DNA of 64,000 nucleotides from an uncultured Anaerovibrio sp. (GTDB lineage: Bacteria; Bacillota; Negativicutes; Selenomonadales; Selenomonadaceae), in the NCBI GenBank assembly GCA_934196075.1, contig CAKPVW010000003.1, positions 28,379 through 92,378 on the forward strand, read 5' to 3'. Under the pieces are notes generated by a model, which was not told the DNA's origin, ran no database searches, and saw only the letters and a program-made list of their open reading frames with translations. The translations under genes were made by a program, and so were the position numbers. Below are positions 17,514-26,470 of this stretch, piece after piece; within the stretch, counting starts at the first letter, position 1; each line of letters begins with the position of its first letter.

Positions 17514-18290
17514 ATGGTTAGTGTTATTTTTCCTGCTGCTGGTCGGGGGAAGAGAATGCAGGCTGGCATGAATAAGGTTTTTATGGAGTTGTCTGGGATT
17601 CCGATTCTGGTACGGACATTGTTGAGATTTTCCGATTGCTCTCAGGTTGATAATCTGGTTGTGGTTGTAGGTGAGGGTGAGGTACAGTTTGTCAAAGGAA
17701 TCCTAAAAAGGATTCCCGGCTTGAAGCCTTGGCAGGTAGTGGCTGGCGGCAGTGAGCGACAGTATTCGGTGTGGAATGGTATTCAGTCTATAGAAAATGC
17801 CTCTGCTGACGATATTATTCTGGTGCATGATGCGGCCAGACCTTTGATTTCCACAGAGGTTATACAGGAAACTATAAAAACCGCGAGAGAAAAAGGCGGG
17901 GCCATTGCAGCTGTGCCTGCCAAAAATACCATTAAAATCTGCAATGAAAAACAGGAGGTAGTGGAAACCCCAGATAGAAGCACACTATGGGAGGTTCAGA
18001 CTCCTCAGGGGTTTCGCCGGGATATTCTGGTTAGGGCCAATGAGCTGGCTGTAAAGGATGGCTTTTTGGGCACTGATGATGCCAGCTTGGTAGAGCGGTG
18101 CGGCTATCCTGTTTATATTGTAAATAGTGATTATCGCAATATCAAAATTACTACTCCAGAGGATATTGTGGTGGCCAAGGCCTTTTTGCATGAAAACCCA
18201 AAGGAAAATCAACAGGAAAAAAGCTTGGAAAATACTTTAAAGGCCTTTGTGGAGGAAATCAAGGTAAAATTTTTGCGAGACGATGATTGA
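17514..18290 (+). CDS. ispD: 2-C-methyl-D-erythritol 4-phosphate cytidylyltransferase
   Basis: A 258-residue enzyme of the MEP isoprenoid pathway that makes CDP-ME from MEP and CTP. It carries the nucleotide-binding motif PAAGRGKRM, VHDAARPLI and TDDASLVE typical of IspD. The C-terminus has ~25 extra charged residues. It forms an operon with ispF 15 bases downstream. A candidate promoter (TTGTAG 17404-17409, 17 bases, TATAAT 17427-17432) lies in the preceding gap, weak at the -35. Confidence 0.97.
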   Translation: MVSVIFPAAGRGKRMQAGMNKVFMELSGIPILVRTLLRFSDCSQVDNLVVVVGEGEVQFVKGILKRIPGLKPWQVVAGGSERQYSVWNGIQSIENASADDIILVHDAARPLISTEVIQETIKTAREKGGAIAAVPAKNTIKICNEKQEVVETPDRSTLWEVQTPQGFRRDILVRANELAVKDGFLGTDDASLVERCGYPVYIVNSDYRNIKITTPEDIVVAKAFLHENPKENQQEKSLENTLKAFVEEIKVKFLRDDD

Positions 18291-18305
18291 TAGGGAGGCA
18301 AATTT

Positions 18306-18779
18306 ATGACAAGATTTGGCATGGGCTATGATGTTCATCAGCTGGTAAAAAATCGTAAGCTGATTATTGGCGGTGTGGATATACCCTACGAAAAGGGGCT
18401 TTTAGGACATTCTGATGCAGATGTGTTATTGCACGCCATTTCAGATGCTTTGCTGGGAGCAGCAGCTTTGGGAGATATAGGCAAGCATTTTCCAGATACC
18501 GACCCTCGCTACAAGGGAGCAGATAGCCTAAAGCTGTTGGAGGAGGTTGGCAATCTCTTGGCAGAAAAGGGCTATGTGGTAGGCAATGTGGATGCTACCA
18601 TTGTGGCACAAAAGCCTAAGATGCTGCCCCATATTCCTCAGATGCGGGAAAATATCGCCAGAGTTCTTCATGTGGATATAGATCAGATAAATGTGAAGGC
18701 CACTACAGAGGAGCATTTAGGCTTTACTGGCAGTGGTCAGGGGATTTCCTCCTATGCTGTAGCAGGAATTGAAGGATAA
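18306..18779 (+). CDS. ispF: 2-C-methyl-D-erythritol 2,4-cyclodiphosphate synthase
   Basis: A 157-residue trimeric enzyme that cyclises CDP-ME 2-phosphate to MEcPP. Zinc ligands are in GYDVHQL and in [17 protein letters not shown]; the C-terminal [19 protein letters not shown] is diagnostic. TAGGGAGG precedes ATG 18306. Together with ispD it supplies two steps of the MEP pathway. Confidence 0.97.
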   Translation: MTRFGMGYDVHQLVKNRKLIIGGVDIPYEKGLLGHSDADVLLHAISDALLGAAALGDIGKHFPDTDPRYKGADSLKLLEEVGNLLAEKGYVVGNVDATIVAQKPKMLPHIPQMRENIARVLHVDIDQINVKATTEEHLGFTGSGQGISSYAVAGIEG

Positions 18780-18794
18780 AACGATTCCTCCACC

Positions 18795-18823
18795 TTGCAT
18801 GAACATAAATTTTTTGGTACAAT
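18795..18823 (+). promoter_or_regulatory. promoter of the Cys T-box leader
   Basis: TTGCAT at 18795-18800 and TACAAT at 18818-18823 are separated by 17 bases, placing the start near 18830, just upstream of the leader. Confidence 0.5.
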
Positions 18824-18829
18824 ACTAAA

Positions 18830-19170
18830 TATCATATATTAAAGGCTGTGAACAGGCAGAGTACGTTGTACGAGCTGACAGAGAGGGTTCTCGGAGATAG
18901 CTTCTGATTTTGACTAAATCAAGGTAGGAGCTGTACAGGCTGTAAGGAATCTGAGCTACGATGAGGGAAAGTGCACCTGGGAGCTGCAGGGCTGAATTAT
19001 TACCGATTTGGTGGGAAGTTAGGCTCTGACGCAGGGATGCGTTAAAAAACATTGAGAAGCAGTTTTTTCTTGGTCATGGTGGAATTTGCCAGACCAGTGT
19101 GGAAAATATTGCTAGAATTAGAGTGGAACCGCGACTGATAGCCGCCTCTTAGTTGAGGCGGTTTTTTTGT
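18830..19170 (+). promoter_or_regulatory. T-box leader, cysteine specifier, upstream of cysE-cysS
   Basis: A ~340-base leader. The specifier TGC (Cys) is at 18972-18974 in the context gaaagTGCacctggg. The antiterminator T-box element GAGTGGAACCGCG lies at 19120-19132. The terminator pairs GCCGCCTC with GAGGCGGT around 19141-19163 and ends in a T run. Both downstream genes use cysteine, so the leader couples serine acetylation and cysteinyl-tRNA synthesis to the charging state of tRNA-Cys. Confidence 0.92.
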
Positions 19171-19212
19171 TGTCAAAGGTTAGTAAACAGTGTGTATGGA
19201 GTTGGAGGCAAA

Positions 19213-19962
19213 ATGTTTTTTAAAAGACTTAGAGCCCGTATCAAAAAGGATATTCGGGTAATTTTTGAACGTGACCCGGCAGCCCGCAGTGTTATTGAGG
19301 TTATTTGCTGTTATTCAGGACTTCATGCCATTTGGCTGCACCGCATATCCCATGCCTTGTATCTCAAGGGGTGGGTGCTGCTGCCTAGATTGATTTCCAA
19401 TCTAGGGCGGTTCCTTACAGGTATTGAAATTCATCCCGGTGCTACCATTGGGGAGGGCCTGTTTATTGACCACGGTACAGGTATTGTTATTGGTGAAACG
19501 GCAGAGCTAGGGAAGAATGTTACCCTTTATCAGGGAGTTACTCTAGGTGGTACAGGCAAGGAGAAGGGCAAAAGACATCCTACCCTTGGGAACAATGTAG
19601 TTGTGGCTTCTGGTGCCAAGGTATTAGGCTCCTTTACCGTAGGGGATCATGCTAAAATCGGTGCCGGCTCTGTGGTATTGAAGGCTGTACCGGCTTATGC
19701 CACGGTGGTAGGTATTCCTGGCCGAGTGGTGGTAATGCATGGTAAAAGGGTAGGCAAGCCTGTCTACACCGATGAAATGATGAAGCTTATGGATGAGGAT
19801 GTGGATTCTCAGGAAATGGTAGATGAGCAGGATGTGGATTTGAACCACGATGAGCTGCCAGATCCAGTAAGGGATTTGCTTGCAGATTTGGCTGAAAAGC
19901 TGGATAAAATGGAAAAGCGTGTTAATGAGCTGGAAAAGGAATTGGAGGATAAAAATGCTTAA
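19213..19962 (+). CDS. cysE: serine O-acetyltransferase
   Basis: A 249-residue enzyme that makes O-acetylserine from serine and acetyl-CoA, the first step of cysteine synthesis. It has the left-handed beta-helix hexapeptide region (HPGATIGEGLFIDHGTG, GETAELGKNVTLYQGVTLGG) and a C-terminal acidic/coiled-coil tail of ~60 residues beyond the catalytic core (EKLDKMEKRVNELEKELE) that is longer than in many short-form CysE proteins. GGAGGC serves ATG 19213. The last 8 bases overlap cysS, implying translational coupling. Confidence 0.95.
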   Translation: MFFKRLRARIKKDIRVIFERDPAARSVIEVICCYSGLHAIWLHRISHALYLKGWVLLPRLISNLGRFLTGIEIHPGATIGEGLFIDHGTGIVIGETAELGKNVTLYQGVTLGGTGKEKGKRHPTLGNNVVVASGAKVLGSFTVGDHAKIGAGSVVLKAVPAYATVVGIPGRVVVMHGKRVGKPVYTDEMMKLMDEDVDSQEMVDEQDVDLNHDELPDPVRDLLADLAEKLDKMEKRVNELEKELEDKNA

Positions 19963-21400
19963 AGTATATAATACATTAACTAGAAAAAAACAGGAATTTG
20001 TACCTCAGGAGCCAGGCAAGGTAGGGATGTATGTCTGCGGTGTTACCCCTTATAATCACCCTCATATTGGTAACGCTCGTCCTTTTGTAACCTGGGATGT
20101 TATCAAGAGATATTTCCGCAAAAAGGGCTTTGAGGTTAAGCATATTCAGAATTTTACTGATATGGATGACAAGATTATCAAGGCTGCTAATACAGAGGGC
20201 GTGGATTGCTCTGTTATCAGTGAGCGTTATATCAAGAGCTATTTTGAGGCTATGGACAAGCTGAATGTGCAGAGAGCAGACCTTTATCCAAAGGTTACGG
20301 AGCATATTCCAGATATTATTGCTATGGTGCAGAAGCTGATAGACAATGGCTATGCCTATGAGCTGGAGGGGGATGTGTACTTCAGCGTGGAGAAATTCCC
20401 TGAATACGGCAAGCTTAGCGGCCGTAAGCTGGAGGATATGCAGGCAGGAGCCAGAGTAGAGGTTGACCAGCGTAAAGCAAATCCTATGGATTTTGCCCTG
20501 TGGAAATCCGCCAAGCCAGGAGAGCCATTCTGGGAAAGTCCTTGGGGCAAGGGCCGTCCAGGCTGGCATATTGAGTGCTCTACCATGTCTTTGAAGTATT
20601 TAGGGGAAACCTTTGACTTCCACGGCGGTGGCAGTGATTTGATTTTCCCACATCATGAGAATGAAATCGCTCAGTCTCAGTGCTGCTGCGGCAATTACCA
20701 TAGCTTTGCCCAGTATTGGCTCCACAATGGCTTTATTACCATTGATAATGAGAAAATGAGCAAGTCTTTGAATAATTTCATTACAGTACCGGATATTTTG
20801 AAGCTGTATCCAGGTGAAGTTGTGCGCTTCTTTATTCTCCGCACTCATTATAGAAGTCCTTTGGATTTCAGCGAGGAGCGTATCAAGGAGGCTCAGGCTG
20901 GTTTATTGCGTTTGAAAACCGCCTACGACAATGGTCTGGAGCTGTTGGAGGCTAGAGAGGGCAATACAGAGAATGATGTTCTTTTGGCTGAAAATGCTCA
21001 AAAGGCTCTAGCTGATTTTTATGAGGCTATGGATGATGATTTCAATACAGCTTTGGCTATTGGCTATATGTTTACTTTGGCCAAGGAAATCAACACCTAT
21101 GCCAATAGTGTCATAAATCACAAGGGTGATTTTGATAAGAAGCATTTCGGTCAGCTTATGGATGTGTATAAGGACATGGCTGAGGTTATTGGTATTTTTG
21201 AGGGCAGTCTGGAAATGCCTACTGAGGATGATGGAGAAGAGGGTATTTCTCCAGAGGAAATTGAGGCTCTTATTGCAGAAAGAGCCGAGGCAAAGAAGGC
21301 CAAGAATTGGGCTAGAGCTGATGAAATCCGCGATGGCCTGAAGGCTCAGGGTATTATTCTGGAGGATTCTGCTGCTGGTACTAAATGGAAAAAGGCATAA
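19955..21400 (+). CDS. cysS: cysteinyl-tRNA synthetase
   Basis: A 481-residue class I aminoacyl-tRNA synthetase. Zinc ligand C28 is in MYVCGVTPYN, the HIGH motif is HIGN at 37-40, and the KMSKS motif appears as EKMSKSLNN. Length is normal. GGAGGA lies in the end of cysE before ATG 19955. The T-box-cysE-cysS-mrnC order is the common Firmicute arrangement. Confidence 0.97.
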   Translation: MLKVYNTLTRKKQEFVPQEPGKVGMYVCGVTPYNHPHIGNARPFVTWDVIKRYFRKKGFEVKHIQNFTDMDDKIIKAANTEGVDCSVISERYIKSYFEAMDKLNVQRADLYPKVTEHIPDIIAMVQKLIDNGYAYELEGDVYFSVEKFPEYGKLSGRKLEDMQAGARVEVDQRKANPMDFALWKSAKPGEPFWESPWGKGRPGWHIECSTMSLKYLGETFDFHGGGSDLIFPHHENEIAQSQCCCGNYHSFAQYWLHNGFITIDNEKMSKSLNNFITVPDILKLYPGEVVRFFILRTHYRSPLDFSEERIKEAQAGLLRLKTAYDNGLELLEAREGNTENDVLLAENAQKALADFYEAMDDDFNTALAIGYMFTLAKEINTYANSVINHKGDFDKKHFGQLMDVYKDMAEVIGIFEGSLEMPTEDDGEEGISPEEIEALIAERAEAKKAKNWARADEIRDGLKAQGIILEDSAAGTKWKKA

Positions 21401-21409
21401 GGTGTTGTT

Positions 21410-21922
21410 ATGACCTTTGAACATTTTCAGAAGCTGGTAGATATGATGTTTGTGCCAGATGGCACAGGAGGAGCGTTACAGCGCTATCAGGAGGTAAATC
21501 CTAGAACTTTGCACCCTTTGGTGCTGGCTTATATAGGGGATGCCTATTTCCATCTTTTTGTGCGGGGTCGGCTCCTTTCCTATGAGCAAAGCAAGGTGCA
21601 GGTGCTGAATCAGTTTAGTGCTCAGATAGTTTCTGCTATCTGGCAGGATAAGGCCTATCGGGCTATAGAGCCTATGCTCACGGAGGAGGAAATTGCTATT
21701 TACAAGCGGGGCAGGAATTGCCGCAGCCGTGTTAGCAAAAGTGCCTCTGTAGCCCAGTATCATTCCAGTACCGGCTTTGAGGCTTTGCTGGGCACCCTTT
21801 ATTTGCAGGAAAATAACCAACGGCTTTATGAAATTGCCGAAGCGGCTTTTCAGGCTATTTCCCAGGAAATGATGGCTCAGGTAAGTGAAAAACGCAATAA
21901 CTCTACGTGCAAGGAAAAATAA
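21410..21922 (+). CDS. mrnC: Mini-ribonuclease III
   Basis: A 170-residue RNase III-like catalytic domain without a double-stranded RNA-binding domain, used in 23S rRNA maturation. The catalytic signature LAYIGDAYFHLFVR and the second acidic cluster FEALLGTLYL are present. It starts 10 bases after cysS. In most Firmicutes rlmB follows directly; here a ~7 kb accessory block intervenes. Confidence 0.95.
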   Translation: MTFEHFQKLVDMMFVPDGTGGALQRYQEVNPRTLHPLVLAYIGDAYFHLFVRGRLLSYEQSKVQVLNQFSAQIVSAIWQDKAYRAIEPMLTEEEIAIYKRGRNCRSRVSKSASVAQYHSSTGFEALLGTLYLQENNQRLYEIAEAAFQAISQEMMAQVSEKRNNSTCKEK

Positions 21923-21931
21923 ATTGTATGG

Positions 21932-21979
21932 CCGTCTGTCTTTCAAATTTTATTTTGCAGGCAGACGGTCTGATTTTTC
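21932..21979 (+). terminator. terminator after mrnC
   Basis: CCGTCTG at 21932-21938 pairs with CAGACGG at 21962-21968, followed by a T-rich run. It closes the cysE-cysS-mrnC operon. Confidence 0.7.
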
Positions 21980-22129
21980 ATCAAAATGCGGGCAGGATAC
22001 TCCGACCTCTTAGGTCGGGGAGGAATGCTCGCCTCACCTCACTTTCTTAAAACATTAGGCTTTCAGCAAAATATATGATATAATATCTTTGATGAAAGTA
22101 ATATAACTTTAGAAAGGCAGGTGAAAAAG

Positions 22130-23356
22130 ATGTCCGACTTAACCAAAACTATAAAACTTCGCATCAATGTTTCTAAAGAACAAGAAATGTTGTTTCGTCA
22201 AATGACTGAACAGTATCGACAAGCTTGCAACTTTGTATCAAAGCATATTTTTGACAACCAGTTTAACTTGGCTTATCAAAGCCTTAATAAAGAGTTGTAC
22301 AGCGACCTTCGTGGTCGATTTGGTTTAAAGTCACAGCTCGCACAGTCGTCAATCAAGACAGCTGTCGCCCGTTACAAAACAGTCAAACGGCAGCTTGTTC
22401 AAAATCCATATAAATACAAGGACGAAAAAGGCAGCTGGAAATACATTCCCAAAACGTTTGAATGGCTTTGGAAACCTGTATTTTTCCGCCGTCCGCAAGC
22501 TGATTTGGTTCGCAACCGTGACTACAGCTTCGTTGATGATGGACAGACTCTATCCATTAATACACTGGGCAAACGAATAAAATGCACCTTTGAGGGCAAA
22601 CACTTCGCCGAATATCTTGATGGCTCGTGGAAGCTTGGCACAGCAAAGCTGGTCGAATTCAAAGGCTTGTGGTATCTGCACATTCCTGTTACCAAGGCTG
22701 TCGAAGATTTCCAAAAAGGTAACGTCCGTCATGTTGTCGGTATTGACCGTGGATTGCGTTTTTTTACTGTCAGCTACGACGAACAGGGCAAGACTGAATT
22801 TATCTCTGGACGAAAAATTGCCACAAAACGGCATAAATTCCAAGAAGTTCGCCGCCAGTTACAATCAAAAGGCACGAAATCCGCAAAGCGCAGACTAAAA
22901 GCCATCTCAGGACGAGAGAACCGTTGGATGTCCGATGTAAACCATCAGATTTCTAAGACACTCGTGCAAAAATACGGCAAAGATACACTGTTTGTGCTTG
23001 AAGATTTAACAGGCGTCAGCTTTGAAGAATCAAATCTTTCGAGAACTGCAAGGCAGAAATATGACCTGCGAAGCTGGTCATTCTATCAGTTAGAGCAATT
23101 TATGACTTATAAAGCCCACGAAAATTGTTCAGAGGTGCTGAAAGTTTCAGCAAGATACACATCACAGCGTTGTCCAAAGTGTGGAACTATCCACAAAGGA
23201 AACCGTGACCATCACAAACATATGTATAGTTGTCAATGCGGTTACAAATCCAATGATGACCGTATCGGTGCTATGAACATACAGCTCCTTGGAACTATGT
23301 GGATTTCTGGTGACAACAATCCTCGGTATGAAAGAATAACAACTGCCTCGGAGTAA
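22130..23356 (+). CDS. tnpB: TnpB-family RNA-guided endonuclease
   Basis: A 408-residue TnpB (OrfB). The RuvC-like catalytic residues look intact: D206 in GIDRGLRFF, E291 in VLEDLTGV and D377 in NDDRIGAMNI. A zinc ribbon carries C348, C351, C368 and C370. The N-terminal region includes the helix-turn-helix-like segment TKTIKLRINVSKEQ. Studied TnpBs use an omega-RNA made from the right end of the element to cleave DNA beside a short target motif, helping the element persist. Base composition is more even than in neighbours. AGGTG at 22119-22123 favours ATG 22130; GTG 22121 is an alternative. Confidence 0.92.
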   Translation: MSDLTKTIKLRINVSKEQEMLFRQMTEQYRQACNFVSKHIFDNQFNLAYQSLNKELYSDLRGRFGLKSQLAQSSIKTAVARYKTVKRQLVQNPYKYKDEKGSWKYIPKTFEWLWKPVFFRRPQADLVRNRDYSFVDDGQTLSINTLGKRIKCTFEGKHFAEYLDGSWKLGTAKLVEFKGLWYLHIPVTKAVEDFQKGNVRHVVGIDRGLRFFTVSYDEQGKTEFISGRKIATKRHKFQEVRRQLQSKGTKSAKRRLKAISGRENRWMSDVNHQISKTLVQKYGKDTLFVLEDLTGVSFEESNLSRTARQKYDLRSWSFYQLEQFMTYKAHENCSEVLKVSARYTSQRCPKCGTIHKGNRDHHKHMYSCQCGYKSNDDRIGAMNIQLLGTMWISGDNNPRYERITTASE

Positions 23357-23487
23357 ACTCCTTGGCAAAACGGGCATTGTCAATTGCCCGATGATGTAGG
23401 CAGAATTAGGGAGGTATTATTTAGATACCGCTACTACCTATGTTTATCTGACTTACAAGCTCCCGCTTCTATAAGCGGGAGTGATTG
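23357..23487 (+). ncRNA. candidate omega-RNA (right-end guide RNA) of TnpB
   Basis: Between the tnpB stop and the element's right end lie three hairpins: CGGGCA 23371-23376 with TGCCCG 23385-23390, GGTAT 23413-23417 with ATACC 23425-23429, and the terminal CTCCCGCTT/AAGCGGGAG hairpin. This is where TnpB guide RNAs are encoded; the guide would be read from flanking host DNA just after ~23487. Boundaries are inferred by analogy. Confidence 0.5.
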
Positions 23488-23562
23488 ACGAATAAAATAT
23501 ATTTCTATAGTATAATTAGATAATTGAATTAAATGGTTTTCACAATAGGAAGCAGGTGCAAT

Positions 23563-24342
23563 ATGGAACAGATAAAGATTGTGTTTTTTGACGTAGATGG
23601 GACTTTGATTGATTACAAGGCTGATGGAATGTCTGCCAAGACTGTGGAGATGTTGAAGGGACTGCAGGCTAATGGGATTAAGATATGTATTGCCTCTGGG
23701 CGGGCGCCAGTACAGATGCCAGATATACCAGGGGTAAAATTTGATGCCTGCGTTACGTATAATGGCTCCTATTGTTATATTGGCGATGGTAAAGTTATTT
23801 TTCGCAATCCTTTGAGTAAAAAGGATGTGTTACAAATACTGAAAAATACTTCTGAATTGAATCGTCCAGTATCAATAGCTACAGCAACTAGATCGGTAGC
23901 CAATGGTGTAGATGAAGATTTGCATGAATACTATGTCATGGGCGGCATAGACTTGAAACCTGCACCGGATTTTGACCAGGTTCTGCAAGATGATGTATAT
24001 CAGATTATGGTTGGTGGTCGTGAGCCAGAACGACCACATATGGTAGATAATACCGATAATGCCAAAATAGCAGCTTGGTGGGACAGAGCTGTGGATATTG
24101 TGCCGGCTGATGGTGGCAAGGGCCGTGGGGTAACTAAGGTACTGGAATATTTCGGCTTGCAAACATCGGAAGCTATGGCTTTTGGTGATGGCAACAATGA
24201 TTTGGAAATGTTCCAGACTATTGATTATTGCGTAGCAATGGGCAACGGCTCTGAGGATTTGAAAAAAATCGCCTGGGCCACCTGTGGCAACTGCGAGGAT
24301 GATGGCATTTACCATTTCTGCAAGGAAAACAAGCTGATTTGA
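23563..24342 (+). CDS. HAD-IIB (Cof-type) phosphatase
   Basis: A 259-residue haloacid-dehalogenase phosphatase. Motif I is FFDVDGTLIDY, motif II is CIASGRAP, motif III is near GGKGRGVTKVLEYFG and motif IV is AFGDGNNDLEMF. The Cof-type cap lies between motifs II and III. Relatives dephosphorylate sugar phosphates or flavin-type metabolites; the substrate is unknown. Start at ATG 23563, with GCAGGTG upstream. It lies immediately downstream of the TnpB element. Confidence 0.92.
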   Translation: MEQIKIVFFDVDGTLIDYKADGMSAKTVEMLKGLQANGIKICIASGRAPVQMPDIPGVKFDACVTYNGSYCYIGDGKVIFRNPLSKKDVLQILKNTSELNRPVSIATATRSVANGVDEDLHEYYVMGGIDLKPAPDFDQVLQDDVYQIMVGGREPERPHMVDNTDNAKIAAWWDRAVDIVPADGGKGRGVTKVLEYFGLQTSEAMAFGDGNNDLEMFQTIDYCVAMGNGSEDLKKIAWATCGNCEDDGIYHFCKENKLI

Positions 24343-24400
24343 TTTTGTTAGGCAATCGGTAGATAAATTCTAGGGGCATTCCCAAAGGCAGGTGAATATA

Positions 24401-25624
24401 ATGGGAAATAAAGATTTAGCAGGGACATATATTTTACAAAACAAAGATATTCCTCTATTGAAATTTGACTTAATGCGGGAAAAAATTCAGGTAGGTGGCT
24501 TGGAGGCCTATGATTATTCCTTGCAAATAAAGTATATAAATCAGGAAAAACAAGCTCTGTTGCCCTATTCTCTGCGACAGGATAGCTCTCCAGAAAATTT
24601 GCTGCAATGGATAGGCAAGCGTAAGGCACCGAAAAATAGGCAGTTTGTGGACAAGCTAATGCAAACCATAGGGGATGATGAAAATCCCTTGGCCTATGTG
24701 GATATTTCCCATGCCCTGTCTCTTAATGATGCTTTGTGGATTACCAATGCTGCGTACCCTATAGCTTGGCAGGATTTTAATCTATATCACCATCCCTTTA
24801 ATGAGGTTTTAGCCTATGTGGCATTTACTGGTTACAGTGAGAAGATAAGCGGTGTTGTTACCTCGCCGGAATATACTTCCAATGGTGCGTTGAAAAAATG
24901 CTGGTCAAATCGTTTAGACGGTATTTATCTCATTAAGGGTGATGATTTTATTAAATATAGTGATGGTCGTTCCCAGGCCACTATGGAGTATTATGCAGCC
25001 CAGGTAGCAGAGGTGATGGGATTTGAGCATATACTCTATGATTTGGAGATGTTTCATCATCGCAATGGGGAAAAGGAAATAGTTTGTAAATGCAAGCTGT
25101 TTACCAGTGAGGATGTGGGTTATACTGCTGCTTATGATTTTTTCCGAGCTAAGGGCTTGGCGATGAAAAGAGCAAATTTAGCCAATATTGCAGTACAGGA
25201 TAAAATGGCAGAAATATATGGTCGGGAAAAATACGGGGATTTAATGATTTACGATGCCTTGATTTGCAATAAGGATAGGCATCTGGGAAATTTTGGTTAT
25301 TTGACAGATAATAATACAGGGGCTTATTTACGGCCTGCCCCCATATTTGATAATGGATTTTCCTTGTTATATGGAGCTGCCAAAAATGATATGGAAAACT
25401 TAGAGACATATATATCCAGCTTATCAGGAAAATATATGAATTTTGATACAGCGGTAAAGTTGTTTATTAGGCCAGAGCATATACCAGGTATGAGAAAATT
25501 GCTAAATTTCCATTTTCGCAAGCATCCTAAATATAATGTAGCAAATGCTACGCTGGAAAAAATGTCTCAATTTATCCAACTTCGGGCTAGGAGAATATTG
25601 AGCCTATATAGAGAGAAAGAATAA
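24401..25624 (+). CDS. HipA-like kinase-fold protein without a HipB partner
   Basis: A 407-residue protein whose C-terminal half has the HipA/PI3K-like kinase core: nucleotide lysine in DDFIKYSDG, catalytic loop NKDRHLGN at 290-297, and a metal-binding DNG motif (IFDNGFS, D317). The N-terminal ~150 residues match no domain I recognise and lack the usual HipA N-terminal region. HipA kinases phosphorylate aminoacyl-tRNA synthetases and induce dormancy; whether this one does is unknown. No small helix-turn-helix antitoxin gene adjoins it. GCAGGTGA precedes ATG 24401. Confidence 0.82.
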   Translation: MGNKDLAGTYILQNKDIPLLKFDLMREKIQVGGLEAYDYSLQIKYINQEKQALLPYSLRQDSSPENLLQWIGKRKAPKNRQFVDKLMQTIGDDENPLAYVDISHALSLNDALWITNAAYPIAWQDFNLYHHPFNEVLAYVAFTGYSEKISGVVTSPEYTSNGALKKCWSNRLDGIYLIKGDDFIKYSDGRSQATMEYYAAQVAEVMGFEHILYDLEMFHHRNGEKEIVCKCKLFTSEDVGYTAAYDFFRAKGLAMKRANLANIAVQDKMAEIYGREKYGDLMIYDALICNKDRHLGNFGYLTDNNTGAYLRPAPIFDNGFSLLYGAAKNDMENLETYISSLSGKYMNFDTAVKLFIRPEHIPGMRKLLNFHFRKHPKYNVANATLEKMSQFIQLRARRILSLYREKE

Positions 25625-25649
25625 AATGTTGTTTAGGGGAGGTTATTTT

Positions 25650-26339
25650 TTGATAAAGGTTAAATTATTGGAGCATACGCCACAGCCGGAGCGGGTGGTG
25701 GCTATGGCAGCTAGGTTGTGCTACTCTGCTTCTGGGGCAGAGGAGCTGGCTGAGAAAATGAGTGATGAGCAGGTTGCCAAGCTGGTGGCTAAGATTGTGC
25801 AGATGGGCCATGCGTCTACTATGGAACATGTTACCTTTACCTTTGGTATTGAGGGAGTATCCAGAGTGCTGACTCATCAGCTGGTAAGACATCGTTTGGC
25901 TTCCTATAGCCAGCAGTCCCAGCGCTATGTGGCAGAGCATGATTTTGAATATATTCTGCCTCCATCAATTGAAGAAAAGCCAGAGGCCAAGGCCAAATTT
26001 GAGGCTTTGATGGACAATATTCGCAGTACCTATGATGAATTGGCTGAGATGGGGGTTCCTCGGGAGGATGCCCGCTATGTATTGGCCAATGCTACAGAAA
26101 CAAAGATTGTAGTTACCATGAATGCCCGCTCCTTGATGCATTTCTTCAATCTTCGGTGTTGTAATCGTGCCCAGTGGGAGATTCGGGAGCTGGCCTACAA
26201 GATGCTGGAGCAGGCCAAAGCTGCAGCGCCTCTGTTGTTTAAGAATGCCGGTGCCTCCTGCGTAGCTACTGGCCATTGCCCAGAGGGAGCCATGACCTGT
26301 GGCAAATTTGCTGAGATGATAAAAATGCGTACAGAATAA
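25650..26339 (+). CDS. thyX: flavin-dependent thymidylate synthase
   Basis: A 229-residue FAD-dependent enzyme converting dUMP to dTMP with methylene-THF and NADPH. The ThyX motif RHRx7S is present (R80-H81-R82 to S90, followed by QRY). A strong AGGGGAGGT at 25635-25643 selects a TTG start at 25650, giving the standard N-terminus; ATG 25626 would add eight residues upstream of the ribosome site. thyX is often found in the cysS-rlmB neighbourhood, so it may be original to this locus rather than part of the accessory insertion. Confidence 0.95.
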   Translation: MIKVKLLEHTPQPERVVAMAARLCYSASGAEELAEKMSDEQVAKLVAKIVQMGHASTMEHVTFTFGIEGVSRVLTHQLVRHRLASYSQQSQRYVAEHDFEYILPPSIEEKPEAKAKFEALMDNIRSTYDELAEMGVPREDARYVLANATETKIVVTMNARSLMHFFNLRCCNRAQWEIRELAYKMLEQAKAAAPLLFKNAGASCVATGHCPEGAMTCGKFAEMIKMRTE

Positions 26340-26374
26340 TGTCGTATTTTTGAAACATGGATTGATTGCAAAAT

Positions 26375-26447
26375 ATCTTGTCAAAAAAAGCGATTTTTGA
26401 CAAGATGCGTGAACATCTTATCAAAAAAGGCGATTTTTGATAAGATG
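26375..26447. promoter_or_regulatory. two tandem perfect palindromes upstream of the fic gene
   Basis: First palindrome: 13-bp arms at 26375-26387 and 26394-26406. Second: 14-bp arms at 26414-26427 and 26434-26447. Each has a 6-base spacer and they share the core ATCTTRTCAAAAA, with a 40-base period (about four helical turns). No T run follows, so they are not ordinary terminators. The position 24 bases before the fic start suggests a double operator. Confidence 0.75.
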
Positions 26448-26470
26448 TGTGTAGCTAGGGCGGTGATATT

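Larger units (their letters stand above)
21990..23487 (+). mobile_element. IS200/IS605-type element carrying only tnpB
   Basis: The element is delimited approximately by a left-end hairpin (CCGACCT 22002-22008 with AGGTCGG 22012-22018) and a right-end hairpin (CTCCCGCTT 23460-23468 with AAGCGGGAG 23473-23481). Subterminal hairpins without inverted terminal repeats are the hallmark of this superfamily. No tnpA transposase lies inside, so the element would need one in trans. Exact ends and the target motif cannot be fixed from a single copy. Confidence 0.75.

Noticed and set aside
23485-23516. Promoter from the right end of the TnpB element (TTGACG and TATAAT) driving the HAD gene
   Set aside because: Spacing is 20 bases, too long for a normal sigma-A promoter; kept only as a remote possibility.
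26375-26447. Tandem palindromes as terminators of thyX
   Set aside because: No T run follows either stem, and the T tracts lie inside the stems.
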